NCBI RefSeq assembly: GCF_025370935.1
Contig: NC_133478.1
Location: 18,230,738 to 18,294,737 of the forward strand
Reading direction: 5' to 3'
From: Choristoneura fumiferana
Taxonomy: Eukaryota; Arthropoda; Insecta; Lepidoptera; Tortricidae
Length of the DNA: 64,000 nucleotides
Position numbers and translations under genes: made by a program
Notes under the pieces: model-generated
Database searches by the model: none
What the model saw: only the letters and a program-made list of their open reading frames with translations
What the model was told of the DNA's origin: nothing
Part shown: positions 20,701-28,984 of the stretch, piece after piece
How positions within the stretch are numbered: position 1 is the stretch's first letter
How the letters are laid out: each line of letters begins with the position of its first letter

Positions 20701-23237
20701 CTATCATTTACCGTATTTCAACTAAATCGGTTCAGCGGTTTAGACCTGATGAGGTAACAAACGTTACGATGCGTTACAGGGGCGGGAGGCGGTACGAACA
20801 ATGCGTTACGTCACAGTTTTTTCTATAAAACGTTCATACTATAATGTCCTCTAAAACGTTACGATTACATGAAGGGGAGGGAGGGTCAAAAATCTTCAAA
20901 ATTGCGTTACGTATACTTGAACGCCCCCTTGCGAGCCTAATGCGTAGCGATATTGTGTCTTGATTGTGATAAGTATCTGACCACGAAATATTCTTCGTGG
21001 CAGGGAACGCGACCACGTGCCGCCAGGTGCCGGCCGCCAGCAGCCTGCGGGACATCGCGTGGGCCACTCACACGTGCCCCATCACCTTCCAGAGCGTGGG
21101 CGTGTGGCCCGAGAGCGCCGACGGCACCGACATCAACTCCTGCACCAGGTACGGGATGTTATCCAACGGACTTTGTATCAAGGCTCGGATACCGGTTAAA
21201 TTTCCAAACCGTTATCATATCATGAACTTGGCGCAAAACCTTTTCATTTTGGTTTCGTTCGCGAAACCGTTATTTTTAAACCGGTTTTAAGGGAACATTT
21301 CCATAAACTTCTTGTCAGATTAACCGGTTTAGAACAATAAAAACCGGTTTATTCCAGCGCAGGATAAACGTCGCCGCCCGCCGACGGCCGGCCAGCTGTC
21401 ACTCGTCGAATAAACCGGTTTATTTAGGTTATAGTTAAGTTCTTTAAAAACGTTCGCGTTCTTATGAAAGTTCAGAGTTAAACCGAAATAAACCGGTATT
21501 TACCGCTATTTTATAAACCGGTTCCGAGCCTTGCTTTGTATCAACAAGCTTACTAAAGTTTACTGAAGATAATTGAGAAAGCAAGGTAAATACGACCTTT
21601 CCAACAAAGTAAAATGGCAAAACATTATTTACAACACGTGACAACCAAATTGCCAAAGGGTCCATAAATTATTAATATCATGGGACAATTAACTTGGGAA
21701 AATTTCCTACTAGGCAACGGATAAACGTACTTATGTAGATAAATACATATTAAACGTCCAAAACTGAAGAACAATCATTCGCATTATCGATATAAATATC
21801 TGCCCCTTCAATGTATTGTTAAGGTTCTGTCCCTCAATCAGCAAAGCCGGGACTCTTATAGGATCCCTTTGCTCTCCATCCGTCTGCCAAAACTATTTTT
21901 CTCAGAAACGCGCGAAGGGGTCAATTTGAATTAATGTCAAACTCTCAGGTATCATACAAAAGCGTAACCGAAATCGTTCCAAAGTGGTCGGAATCGATAA
22001 GATTTTAAAGGATTCGCTTGAGAATCTGACACTTGGATAATCGTTTCCGGATTTGCCCATCTCTAGTTACTACAAGATGGATTGCAGCGACGTGGTATAA
22101 CCATGGAGCGGCGGACAGCCTAGATGGATTCCTCAATGACTGGCCGGACACCACTCAAAATCGAGGCATATTTTTGTATACCTACAACTTTTTCTGTCAA
22201 GAACATACTATGCCATTCGATTTTATATCCATCCAAGTATTTCCTCAAGTATTACGTTTTGACTAAATTGTTTGTTGCAGATCGCACGACAGTCGCCTCG
22301 TCGCGACGGGAGACGATTTTGGAAAAGTAAAACTTTACGCTTACCCCGTCACGCAGCCTAAGGTTGGTGATTTAACAATGAAGTCTATGATTAAAAGCTA
22401 GATTTAATCGGACTATTTACATATATACTAATGTAAATAGACTCGTTACGGGATGTAGTAGACCGTAATTGATAACCTTTAATGAGCGCCTGATATTTCG
22501 ATGTAGTTCCATGCATGATCACGGGTAGACTGAAGTTTGCGGGTTGATCACGGTATACATCCTAGCAAATATATATATCTCTATATCTAGTGTACTGTGA
22601 AACTGCTAGTTATGCTGGGTAGAAAAAAATTATGGGCCCTGGAGGGAAAATGCTTTCAATCCTTTAGTTAGTGAAATACAAAATATCCATAGAACTAAAA
22701 CTACTATTAAATTAAAGTAACTAAAACTTTAATTAAAAAAGAGAGGTGGGAAAACATGTTTTTATTTTTAAAAAGAAACAAATTTGCATTGCATTTCAAG
22801 AAATTCTATAATTAATTAAAATTATTTCTCATGTTTGCGAGTGTTTATTTTTTGAATTTTTAGCTGGTTCGATACCCGGGTGAGCCTAGCGAATTAATCT
22901 TTGAATGCAGTTTTGTTTCTATTTAAAAATAAAATAATGTTGCCAACTTCAGGATTTAAGGCAGTTCCCCTCCAGGGCCCATAATTACTTTCCATTCTGT
23001 ATATTTTCCCTAGATTGGATTGAAAGAGACAACAGATACCTTTTACGCTCTGCAATATCCAAGCGCAACACTCGACTTCAAAAACTTCTAACACCATTAA
23101 TTCCCTTGCAGTCCCTCTGCCACCAGTACGGCGGTCACTCTTCCCACGTGACCTGCGTCCGGTTCCTGCCGGATGACTCGCGCCTCATCTCCACCGGCGG
23201 CCTCGACACTAGCGTCATGCAATGGGTTATCGACTAG
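3570..23237 (+). CDS. EMAP: EMAP-like (EML family) microtubule-associated protein, 13 exons from the HELP motif to the stop
   Basis: Proteins of this family bind microtubules through a HELP motif and a tandem pair of beta-propellers (TAPE domain) made of WD40-like repeats. I assembled exons 3570-3734, 11255-11465, 12130-12333, 12909-13095, 13864-14061, 14956-15082, 16105-16235, 17057-17178, 18173-18305, 20489-20576, 21004-21148, 22281-22362 and 23112-23237. All have AG/GT borders and matching phases. HELP residues RMYLRGRPVVLYGPSD and LKLEWIYGYRGKDC are plain, followed by WD-type blocks such as GHTDDVKCLAIHP, GHVDELWGLAAHP and GHSSYITHLDWS, ending at TAG. With either candidate first exon the product is about 643-645 aa, close to the bare HELP+TAPE core; vertebrate EML1-4 carry an extra N-terminal coiled coil, not seen here. 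Exon 5 holds an apparent frameshift near 13897-13903. Introns are full of mobile elements. Family assignment is secure; the orthologue within the family is not. Confidence 0.95.
3775..3990 (+). mobile_element. RTE-type LINE 3' fragment
   Basis: A frame reads RTKVINIAQRISKLKWQWT, the typical C-terminal part of lepidopteran RTE-like reverse transcriptase ORFs. It ends in the usual 3' signature GGGGGAGGCCTATGTCCAGC. Confidence 0.75.
4130..4300 (-). repeat. Dispersed lepidopteran repeat, one of at least five copies
   Basis: The repeat is recognised by CCGATTTAGATGAAATTCGG and CCCGGGAAATTGCATA-like stretches. Other copies are at 5610-5822 (plus), 17945-18095 (minus), 20600-20760 (plus) and 29240-29362 (minus). 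It is noncoding and probably a SINE or a LINE 3' tail. Confidence 0.6.
4795..4852 (+). mobile_element. LINE 3' tail with (ATTGT)n microsatellite
   Basis: GCAATAAAGAGTTATTG followed by repeated TATTG is the usual terminus of lepidopteran jockey/CR1-like LINEs. Similar tails occur near 12660-12705 and 12795-12842 inside an EMAP intron. Confidence 0.55.
5185..5437 (-). repeat. SINE-like dispersed repeat (GTGCGAGTCGGACTCGCGCA end)
   Basis: It carries GTGCGAGTCGGACTCGCGCA, GGGTTCCGTACC, an imperfect (GACGGACA)n and CGGAACTCTAAAA. Longer relatives in plus orientation are at 18676-19207 and 41902-42391, and a fragment at 1-92. Confidence 0.6.
6768..8595 (+). pseudogene. Decayed non-LTR retrotransposon: ORF1 with FP-like domain, then endonuclease and linker
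   Basis: 6768-7037 encodes YSEHLTPENKLLLRDGKNW and VFIRDCKILVLK, then a stop; this resembles the C-terminal FP-like domain found in ORF1 of insect LINEs. From about 7440 the frame is broken by stops and shifts but shows LSRGGGVAVAVRG, VGDFN, ILDLVFSNASCETS and PEDAHHPSLNI (endonuclease), then NPNYFWSYVKSKRNS (linker before reverse transcriptase). The order fits a jockey-like element truncated before the RT domain. A separate RT fragment is at 11620-11990. No intact frame remains. Confidence 0.75.
8625..8805 (+). mobile_element. SINE/LINE tail with (CAGA)n
   Basis: It contains ACCGATTTTGATGAAACAAA, a (CAGA)8-like tract and AACTTATAACACCCCTCTTT then TTGCGTCGGGAGTTAAAAA, a very common lepidopteran 3' tail. 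A related inverted fragment is at 50070-50260. Confidence 0.6.
9226..9400 (+). mobile_element. RTE-type LINE 3' fragment
   Basis: A frame reads RPDGRWGRKVLEWRPCSVGR and PPTRWTDDL, then GGGGGAGGCCTATGTCCAAC, the typical RTE C-terminus and 3' end. Confidence 0.8.
9810..9950 (+). mobile_element. LINE/SINE 3' tail ending in poly-T
   Basis: CTTCAAAAAAGGAGGAGGTT, CTCAGAACTCCGTCATTTAT and GAACCGATTTGTTTTTTTTT form a familiar lepidopteran repeat tail. It is noncoding. Confidence 0.5.
10645..10738 (+). mobile_element. 3' half of a tRNA-derived SINE
   Basis: From CCCGCGTGGGAACTACTGCC to TATATAGGCTGGGATGATGA the sequence matches the 3' end of the full SINE at 38712-39012. The (TGA)n end is RTE-like. 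Confidence 0.7.
10838..10937. other. Assembly gap of exactly 100 N
   Basis: The round number suggests a gap of unknown true size. It lies in the long EMAP intron, between a short dispersed repeat (also seen near 8907-8955) and an inverted RTE fragment, so a collapsed or unassembled repeat is the likely cause. Confidence 0.98.
10938..11130 (-). mobile_element. Inverted RTE LINE 3' fragment, cut by the gap
   Basis: The reverse strand reads IARRIAKLKWQWAGHIA-like residues and a stretch related to the fragment at 9226-9400. It is truncated by the gap on its 3' side. Confidence 0.75.
11255..11465 (+). CDS. EMAP: EMAP exon 2: end of HELP and first WD repeat
   Basis: The exon starts after TTTTCCAG. 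Residues GKDCRSNLYLLPTGEIVYF are the conserved HELP/propeller junction, followed by GHTDDVKCLAIHP. It ends AGG|GTAAGC in phase 0. It lies 317 bases after the assembly gap, in a 7.5-kb intron-rich area. Confidence 0.93.
11620..11990 (+). pseudogene. Decayed jockey-like reverse transcriptase fragment
   Basis: Broken frames read FLDMTKAFDFIKHSLL, then GYGVPQGSVLGLLLFNIYIN, the RT palm motifs just before the catalytic YADD region, which is itself lost. Stops and shifts are frequent. It lies in the intron between EMAP exons 2 and 3. Confidence 0.8.
12130..12333 (+). CDS. EMAP: EMAP exon 3: WD repeats
   Basis: After TTTCCAG the exon reads PHVRVWNSVSLATLAVIG and later HTISVWEWQRDKG, matching the second WD unit of EML proteins. 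It is 204 nt, phase 0 at both ends, with donor AAG|GTGAGA. Confidence 0.93.
12909..13095 (+). CDS. EMAP: EMAP exon 4: WD repeats
   Basis: The exon starts after GCTCCCACAG and encodes VVAVEFHPLDRNQIVTCGK and KPKYVTCLGFNHNG, aligning with the EML block VVLAVEFHP through to the GNGDVLTGD turn. It ends in phase 1 at AATG|GTAAGT. Confidence 0.93.
13322..13600 (-). mobile_element. Inverted RTE LINE 3' fragment
   Basis: The reverse strand shows the RTE C-terminal signature (residues like SGNERATSLEELINVGG), decayed. It fills the intron before EMAP exon 5. Confidence 0.65.
13668..13820. repeat. Palindromic MITE, copy A (CTCGCACAGCAC family)
   Basis: It contains CTCTCCTCGCACAGCAC, TAGTGGAAACAGCTGAGCGG and ends in CACATCTCTGGTGAAAAC. 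Copies B (14774-14865) and C (16806-17010) lie in the next introns. Confidence 0.7.
13864..14061 (+). CDS. EMAP: EMAP exon 5, with apparent frameshift and a tandemly copied 3' end
   Basis: The exon begins DVLSGDSNGSIVV in the frame set by exon 4. The conserved continuation HTVRAVHAGSVFSLL and GGGKDGRVVAFDADLN lies in the +1 frame. The switch falls at about 13897-13903, in ATAGTGGTCGCAC, where a Trp codon is expected after the Val residues. A 2- or 5-nt deletion or a 1-nt insertion would explain it. The original frame meets a TGA at about 14031. The end joins phase 0 to exon 6 through GTG|GTCAGT. The last 30 or so bases and the donor are copied repeatedly downstream. Confidence 0.85.
14030..14757 (+). 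repeat. Tandem array copying the 3' end and splice donor of EMAP exon 5
   Basis: The last exon bases (GACCTCAACGCCACCGGACA to GAGAATGTG) and the donor GTCAGT recur as about nine half-units of about 80 and 92 bp in an alternating AB pattern, so the higher-order period is 171-174 bp. Donor-like GTCAGT or GTCGGT sites start at 14062, 14141, 14233, 14313, 14405 and 14579, among others. A units carry CTCAACGCCACCGG; B units have lost it. The units have drifted, so this array is older than the one in eIF5. Extending the exon to the third donor adds 171 nt but meets an in-frame TGA near 14122. Confidence 0.9.
14774..14865. repeat. Palindromic MITE, copy B (short)
   Basis: It runs from GCTGTTTCCACCAGAGATGT to CACATCTTTGGTGGAAAC and abuts the end of the exon 5 tandem array. 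Confidence 0.7.
14956..15082 (+). CDS. EMAP: EMAP exon 6: propeller repeat
   Basis: After CATCCCCAG the exon encodes IEGHYGGVRVVAEGRGSQL and TTRNCILHGDLDLGF, aligning with the RAVAEG / SRNFILRG block of EML proteins. It is 127 nt, ends in phase 1, with a weak-looking donor CTCG|GTACGA. Confidence 0.93.
15162..15507. mobile_element. Nonautonomous hAT-like element, family ACCGG, copy 1 (346 bp)
   Basis: The ends CAAGGCTCGGATACCGGTT and AACCGGTTCCGAGCCTTG are inverted. The flanks TCTACGAG and TCTACCAG form an 8-bp target duplication with one mismatch. The interior repeats AACCGGTTT-like motifs about seven times and has no coding frame. It lies in the intron after EMAP exon 6. Confidence 0.9.
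16105..16235 (+). CDS. EMAP: EMAP exon 7: WD repeat
   Basis: It encodes GHVDELWGLAAHPTLPQF and AGWDRLLQLWDG, a clear WD unit equivalent to GHTDELWGLATHP of EML proteins. Acceptor TGTTCCAG; donor GAG|GTACGA; ends in phase 0. Confidence 0.95.
16806..17010. repeat. Palindromic MITE, copy C (longest)
   Basis: It runs from TTTCCACCAGAGATGTGCGA to CATCTCTGGTTAAAAC and contains both arms around TGGAAACAACTGAGCGGAGC. Its right edge is 46 bases before EMAP exon 8. Confidence 0.75.
17057..17178 (+). CDS. EMAP: EMAP exon 8: propeller repeat
   Basis: It encodes ERAQCCAWSADGGAVAVG and SGKWLVFEPNSRELL. Acceptor CTGTCCAG; donor GACGG|GTCAGT leaves phase 2, completed by the C that opens exon 9. A MITE lies immediately upstream (16806-17010). 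Confidence 0.93.
17427..17490. repeat. Inverted repeat around GGGCGGTA
   Basis: GGGCGGTAAATAAGGAATTA and TAATTTTAGTACCGCCC pair with a few mismatches across a short loop. This is probably a small MITE in an EMAP intron. Confidence 0.6.
18173..18305 (+). CDS. EMAP: EMAP exon 9: propeller repeat
   Basis: It encodes IQTIQYSPDNKYVALGSRD and NFIYIYQLDDQGRRYTRIG, equivalent to the VGSHDNFIYLY block of EML proteins. Acceptor CTTGGCAG; donor TTG|GTGAGT; ends in phase 0. Confidence 0.95.
18676..19207 (+). repeat. Long SINE-like dispersed repeat, about 530 bp
   Basis: It starts TTTTTAGGGTTCCGTACC and ends GCGCGAGCCCGACTCACACT then TGCCCGGTTTTTTT, the characteristic lepidopteran end. An open frame of 144 codons crosses it but resembles no protein I know. 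Confidence 0.7.
20489..20576 (+). CDS. EMAP: EMAP exon 10: WD repeat
   Basis: It encodes GHSSYITHLDWSEDSQYI and SNSGDYELLYW, nearly identical to the family motif. It ends in phase 1 (T|GTAAGT), completing a Trp codon in exon 11. Confidence 0.95.
21004..21148 (+). CDS. EMAP: EMAP exon 11: propeller repeat with GVWPE.ADGTDIN motif
   Basis: It encodes LRDIAWATHTCPITFQSVG and GVWPESADGTDINSC, one of the best conserved EML blocks. Donor ACCAG|GTACGG leaves phase 2. A hAT-like MITE begins 31 bases after the exon (21179). Confidence 0.95.
21179..21533. mobile_element. Nonautonomous hAT-like element, family ACCGG, copy 2 (355 bp)
   Basis: It is nearly the same sequence as copy 1, in the same orientation, with a perfect 8-bp target duplication CTTTGTAT on both sides (21171-21178 and 21534-21541). 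It inserted 31 bases downstream of EMAP exon 11. Confidence 0.95.
22281..22362 (+). CDS. EMAP: EMAP exon 12: propeller repeat
   Basis: It encodes RSHDSRLVATGDDFGKVKL and YAYPVTQPK, equivalent to ADDFCKVHLFQYP of human EMLs. Acceptor TTGTTGCAG; donor AAG|GTTGGT; ends in phase 0. Confidence 0.94.
23112..23237 (+). CDS. EMAP: EMAP exon 13: last WD repeat and stop
   Basis: It encodes GGHSSHVTCVRFLPDDSRL, ISTGGLDTSVMQWVID and the TAG stop at 23235-23237, the usual C-terminus of EML proteins. Confidence 0.95.
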   Translation, partial: SLCHQYGGHSSHVTCVRFLPDDSRLISTGGLDTSVMQWVID

Positions 23238-23905
23238 ACCTGGATATAACTATCCAACCCTATTTAACTATTCATGGCCTCCAGCGCCTAATGAGTTGCC
23301 ACGGGCTTAGTTGTGAATTGGTCATCTACTAAATGTCGATGGGTGACACTTATTACTGACCCGGACAATACCGACATGGGCGTGTACACGAAAATCGGGT
23401 CGGTATTATCTGGGGAGGTAAATAGTGTCACCCGATGTCAATCAATCAATCAACTAGTAAACCACTAACGGCCTTAAACGACTAATGAGTTGACACCATG
23501 GGCTTACTCGTAAATTGGTCTACTAAATGTCGATCAATCAAGTACATTTGGACATCCAACCCTATTTAGTTACAAATTGGTCATCGACTCATCGATTAGA
23601 AGTCGATCAATCAACTTGTATATGTCGTGCTGCAGATCTTTAAAAGTATGTAGGTACTGATGACTTCTAGGGCCAAATATAACTTTAAGTTGGAGATCCA
23701 ATCATATTTCCCTACTGATATTGGCCTCAATAGCCTGATTTATTTGATCCCTGCTGGTGACACGTTTAGTAATCAGACTTTGCGATGGAAGTGAGTAGAT
23801 TGTCACGCACACAGCGTTTTGTCATTGACAGGGATTTTGAATAATAGCGATTGCAATATCAGCTATAAATATAGGTAACAACGGAAAACGGTTGCGTCGT
23901 TGTCG

Positions 23906-23911
23906 AATAAA
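23906..23911 (+). terminator. Candidate polyadenylation signal for EMAP
   Basis: The first AATAAA after the EMAP stop is here, about 670 bases downstream. A second is at 24196-24201 and another AATAAA-containing stretch lies near 26193. Which one is used cannot be told from sequence alone. Confidence 0.3.
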
Positions 23912-25021
23912 AAACATATTTTCATATTTATTACCTACTTATTTTAATTTCCTTTTAACAAAATAAACAGATCTAAATGCTTTGTATTTTATTGATATCT
24001 TTTTAATTATATTTTGCACCGTGTCGTGAAAAATTTGTAAAATTTAATTATATTCTATCTACTTGTGGAATTATTTTCAATTGTAGTTTTTTTTTACAAT
24101 CATTAAATTGTGTAATGCGTAGCTGTGTCGTTAATCGTTCATCTCAACTCAATTTTTATTGAGTAGTTTACCAGATACATCAGTAGATTTTGTGCAATAA
24201 AGCATCGATATCAGTGATTAACTTGTGATATTTGCCCCAATTTTACATTCCATTTTAAACATACGTATTGTCAAAATGTCGTACAATGAAACGTTTGTAG
24301 TTGTAGGTAACTGTACAATCAAGGTCAAATGTATTTAAACTTTACTATCTTGTCGCTGTCATTTCGTAGAAGTTCTATACAAGATTGTGTAAAGGCATAC
24401 AGTGAGAAGGTACTTAAGTGTAAGTTTATTTTGACCTGGACTGTACTAACGAGTAAACCGGAACCAATCGGATAAGTAATGTGATTTAATTGTTAATGTA
24501 AGTTTATCTTGCACGAAGCACTAAGGCCTAAATTGGCGTTGTAATTGTGTCATTTTATATTAAGATAATTAACTGATTTTGCCGGAACTTTCAGACAAGT
24601 GAAGAGTTCAGAGAATTTGATAGTTGAAATATTGTTTCAATAAATTGTTATGTCACACATGTATTTTATCTGATGGTTGTAGGTTAAAATTTAAAATACA
24701 ACGGTAGCATTTTTAACTTCAGCATTTACGAAATAGTTTTAATACTAATGTCAAAAATGCAAAATTACGCAACCATATTGTCGTGTTTTAAATACTTTAC
24801 CTAAGAATGGGTATTACTATTTTAACTTTTATGCAGGAGAATATACTCTAGTTGAAAAGTTTTATCAGACAATACAGAGAGTTTAGGGCCAACTGTCGAA
24901 TCATAATAGTCAAACTCATATGTTTGTACTTTAGTAGGTACAGCCAGCAGAAGTGGATGAGCAGTTGCAAAATTAGCGCATCTACATGAGTGTTATTTTC
25001 CAGGGGGACCTAAGCAAAATT

Positions 25022-25295
25022 CGGACTTCGTAGCTTGCCGTCCCGCTTTATATTATTTAATACCAGAGTGAGAGGGGACGGTACGACACGAACTTCGATT
25101 TTCGAATTTCGTAGTAAAAAACGCAATGGCCTATACGAAGATCTCGGCCCATATACGTCCCACTGCAGGGCACAGCAGGGCTACTACGAAACTCGAAGTT
25201 CGTGTCGTGCGGTCCCTCTGACACTTATACTATTTAATACGAGAGCGAGAGGGACGGTACGATACGAACTTCGAGTTTCGTAGTAGCCTTGCTGT
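25022..25295. repeat. Two adjacent copies of a CGAACTTCGAGTTTCGTAGT inverted-repeat element
   Basis: 25187-25295 is a palindrome with GGGCTACTACGAAACTCGAA and TTCGAGTTTCGTAGTAGCC. 25022-25130 is a diverged neighbour with the same core. A further fragment is at about 53625-53660. Confidence 0.7.
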
Positions 25296-26784
25296 CCTCC
25301 TCTCAGAATATTAATGCCGCTCTGGCTAATTATTAGTCACATAAGATGACATTTAAGAAAATCCAGAAACAGCCGGTTCTATATATTTTGTTGGCATGGC
25401 AAGTGAAATTATGGTTTGCTAATAAATTTTGTAATTGTATTTTTTCTGCACGGTTGTGACTAAATCAAGCAAAGAAATGAATGGTAACTATCACTTAATC
25501 CGTCACACTAATTTAGTTTAAGCAAGGCAACACTTTGGTAGTTTTATACTTGCAACACTGCGAATATCGTTTGTATGGTACATGATTGAGCTTTTAAGCT
25601 GATTTTAGCGTAAGCATAATAATCTTGTGGCACGTTTTAATCAATTACTATTTTAATAATTATTTAAGCCATAAGATCAAGTTTTACAAATTAGGATTAA
25701 ATTAATTATTTTAATTTTAATGAATGTCTCAGCGTGGTTATCAAAAGAGATTCAAGCTTATATTTTCTTCATTTAATTGAAAGTACAAATAATTTGTATG
25801 AGCTGCTTTCTATGCTACTTTCGAATACGAGAGCATAAGGATTTAACAATGTAAGGGTAATATTGCATATCCTTTTGTCAAGTATTTTTAAACTAGGAGT
25901 AGCTTCCATCTTTACTGTAACCACGTTATTGTTAAATATTTTACTATCAGACATTGCTGTAGCGGTGCAAAAACAATTTAGTGTTGTCTAAATTTTTTTA
26001 GCACCGACAATAACGAAGTCTGCATTTATGTTAAGTATCAAAAGACACAATCGCTTTGGTGAAAATCGAACGGTTTTTAACACCCTAGTCACCGTAGTTC
26101 ATTTCATTTATTAATTCTCATCGCAGTTTAGCACTAAAGTAAGTTTGTAAATAGTGTGGAGACGAACTTCCGTCTTTTTGAATGTGCCTCTAATAAAAAC
26201 TTTTATTGAAAATTGTTGTTTTATTATTTGAATAAGTCAGCATGAACCGACACACCTAAATAACACCTAAATCAAATATTTACCTAGCCAAGGGCAATTG
26301 TTGCCAAGAAAAAATAATTAAGGGCTATCATTGCCAAGAAAAAATTCGTCGCAAGAAACTTGCCGAAAAAGCTCTTTAAAAGCTATTTTTGACACTGCAA
26401 CTTCTCTTAGTGAGTTAATATTAACCCTTAATAAGGCAGAGGCGATTTAGCGACCACATGCATTGATTTGGAAATTCTACCTTATTCTTTTAGTAATAAA
26501 TTACAATATTCATTGTAATTATTGAAAATACTATTAGCTTTAAAAACATCCTTTGCTAGGTATGTATTCGATAGCTACTTTTGATTCTGTGATAGTTTCC
26601 AATAAATGGGGCCTTATAAAGGGTTAATATCAAGGCAAGGGAAACTTAGTGGCACTTAGTGTCGTTTAGTTTATCTCCGAATTGATGTACGACCCGTCCA
26701 TCATCGGTCATTCATTATATAAAACGCGAATGCAACAAACATCTCTATCTCAACCGATCCGATGTGCAGCAGAACTATAACTTC

Positions 26785-27322
26785 AATGAGGGTTTTCAAA
26801 TATCGCTAGATGGCGTTAATATCGTGAGGTCGGTTTGACGTTTTCTCGTGTTTTTTTTTTTAATGGCTTTCACTCTTGCTGTTTTTAGAAAGACGTATTT
26901 TGCCAATGTCGATGTTGCGACATTACGCACATGAGGAGAATGTTCGGTTTATGAAATTTTGATTTTGGGGAAGGAACAGATAGGAGACCTAAAACAAATA
27001 ACATATGTTATGGACGGCACACGGACGAGTGTCATTTTTTTTTTAACAGGGAAATGACAGACTGTTAAACATGCTAACATAAAAGGAAGTAGTGTAAAGG
27101 AAAAATGAAATATAGAAAACATGCTGTAATTTTACTACAACTTAATGTTGTGACTCAGTATAAATTTGATTAAAAATGTTGTCAAGGAAGAATCCAAAAG
27201 AGAAAGAAGTTCTCGTGATTGGTTAAATAACGAAATGAGCCAATCACAAGCAAACGTCAAACGGAACACACGATACTAACGCCATCTAGCGATATTTCGC
27301 CTCTGTGAAAACCCTAATTTAA
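26785..27322. repeat. MITE of the GCCATCTAGCGATAT family, about 540 bp
   Basis: The left arm CAATGAGGGTTTTCAAATAT then CGCTAGATGGCGTTAATATC is inverted at the right as ACTAACGCCATCTAGCGATA then GTGAAAACCCTAATT. The arms are about 60 bases. There is no coding sequence inside. Confidence 0.75.
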
Positions 27323-28396
27323 AATAGTCAACAGCCCGATAGTTTACTATACTCGGTGAACTTGATTTACAGAACTGATTTACTAAAACCCAGATCTAAA
27401 ATTATAACATCTATATAAAAAAAACAGTGTATTATTGAACGGAAAAATCGAAAACGGCATTTTTGTTTTCAAATTAATGAAGTCGGAGGTATGTTCTTAT
27501 CAAAATAAAATTGGTAACATTACGTCATTCCCGCGGGAAATCGATGAAAGAATTCTACGCGAACGAAGTCGCGGTAAAAAGTCATTAGAAATAAAACAAA
27601 AACTAGGAATTCTACTCTTGGTCATTGAAAGATCTAAGAAAAATTAAAACAGTTTATATTATAGACTACCTACTTTATATCGATAAAAAACAATGACTAA
27701 CCATAAATAAAATTAAAAATAATACAATTTATTAAATTAATAATAAAACATATCAAATTAAACTAAACGTAATTACAAAATAAACATAAATTATTATTCA
27801 AAAGCTGAACCCGGGACTCGCAAGTGCTTTTATTACAGTATTATCTAGAATCACATTGAAATATGGCTATTTTATTCACTGCATATCTTCAAAAAGCTAC
27901 AATCTGTCAAAGGATTTTATTTAGAAAATCGCAATAGATCATTTTACAGCGACTTTCATTTAATTTGAACCTTTTTTTATGAAATTCAGCATTTGAACCG
28001 GCACAGCAAGGCGCCTCGGGCCGCAGCAAAACAAAACTAACAAATACCTATCTATTTGGGTACTTAAGTAACAAGGGCTGGGGCAACAAAAAGCTATTTC
28101 ATTTCTTGAAAAAGATAACCTAAATATCTGTACTGATTAAATCGTATTCGAGTAACATCGTCAACAAGAACTACGTAGAAACCAATTACAAAATAGTTGA
28201 CATCATTCTTCACTTCATTTTCAGACAAAACTAGGACCCAAATCTTATTCATGCTTAGTATTTACGTAAAAATAAATAGCATTATATTTAATTTGGTCCA
28301 TTATTGCCTCAAGGATGGGGAGGGGTCACCAGGGTCCACTGAAACATGTCGAATCGTTCAACGATTTAATCCGGCTATGTACATACACGACTATAC

Positions 28397-28984
28397 CTAT
28401 ATAAGCTGTTCCACGCTATTCGCGGAGAGTTCTAGCAGCCTCCAGGCCGCTTTAGGGTTCAACTCCTGCGGATCTCTACACAGAACCCACACATAGTTCA
28501 CCCGCATGACTTTGTCGGGGTCACCTTCGATAACATTGTTCTTGCCGTCTCGCACACACATGATCTGCTGAGACTGGAAGGTGATGACTAGAACGGGTCC
28601 CTGGTCCATCATTTTGCCCATGACTAGCTCGATCTGTTCTATGTCCAGGATCTTCGAGTCAAGCCGGTAGCCGAGCTGCTTGCACTGTTTGATCGGAGTA
28701 GCCAGTATGTTGAACACACCTTCGTAGCACCAGTCTTTGAGTATATCCAGGTCACCCCTGACCATGGCTTCTAAAATGTTCGGGATGATGTCATTGGAGC
28801 AGTCGTCTAGGAACTTTTGAGCAGTAAAGTTGGGGTCCACTTTACAGATCTCTGTGAGTGTTTTGGAGAGTTCCGTTTTTTCAAACAGGTTGCCGAACAG
28901 ACTGCCGACCTTTTCCGTGACGAAACGCGACGCGCGGACCATGGGGTTGTCTGATTCCTCGTATTTTATTTTCCAATCTAATAC
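28397..28984 (-). CDS. Tim44: Tim44 exon 7: Tim44 domain and stop
   Basis: It begins VLDWKIKYEESDNPM, carries the whole conserved C-terminal fold (ASRFVTEKVGSLFGNLFEKT, GDPDKVMRVNYVWVLCRDP) and ends NSVEQLI then TAG. It is 588 nt. Confidence 0.97.
   Translation of the reverse strand, partial: VLDWKIKYEESDNPMVRASRFVTEKVGSLFGNLFEKTELSKTLTEICKVDPNFTAQKFLDDCSNDIIPNILEAMVRGDLDILKDWCYEGVFNILATPIKQCKQLGYRLDSKILDIEQIELVMGKMMDQGPVLVITFQSQQIMCVRDGKNNVIEGDPDKVMRVNYVWVLCRDPQELNPKAAWRLLELSANSVEQLI

Larger units (their letters stand above)
23238..28396. other. 3' flank of EMAP and convergent intergenic region
   Basis: Between the EMAP stop and the Tim44 stop there is no recognisable gene. 23340-23430 shares a GTCGGTATT... 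GTGTCACCCGATGTCAA motif set with 19390-19470. 25022-25295 and 26785-27322 are MITEs. 27525-27580 is a fragment of the dispersed repeat at 4130. The rest is AT-rich unique sequence, part of which must be 3' UTR. Confidence 0.6.
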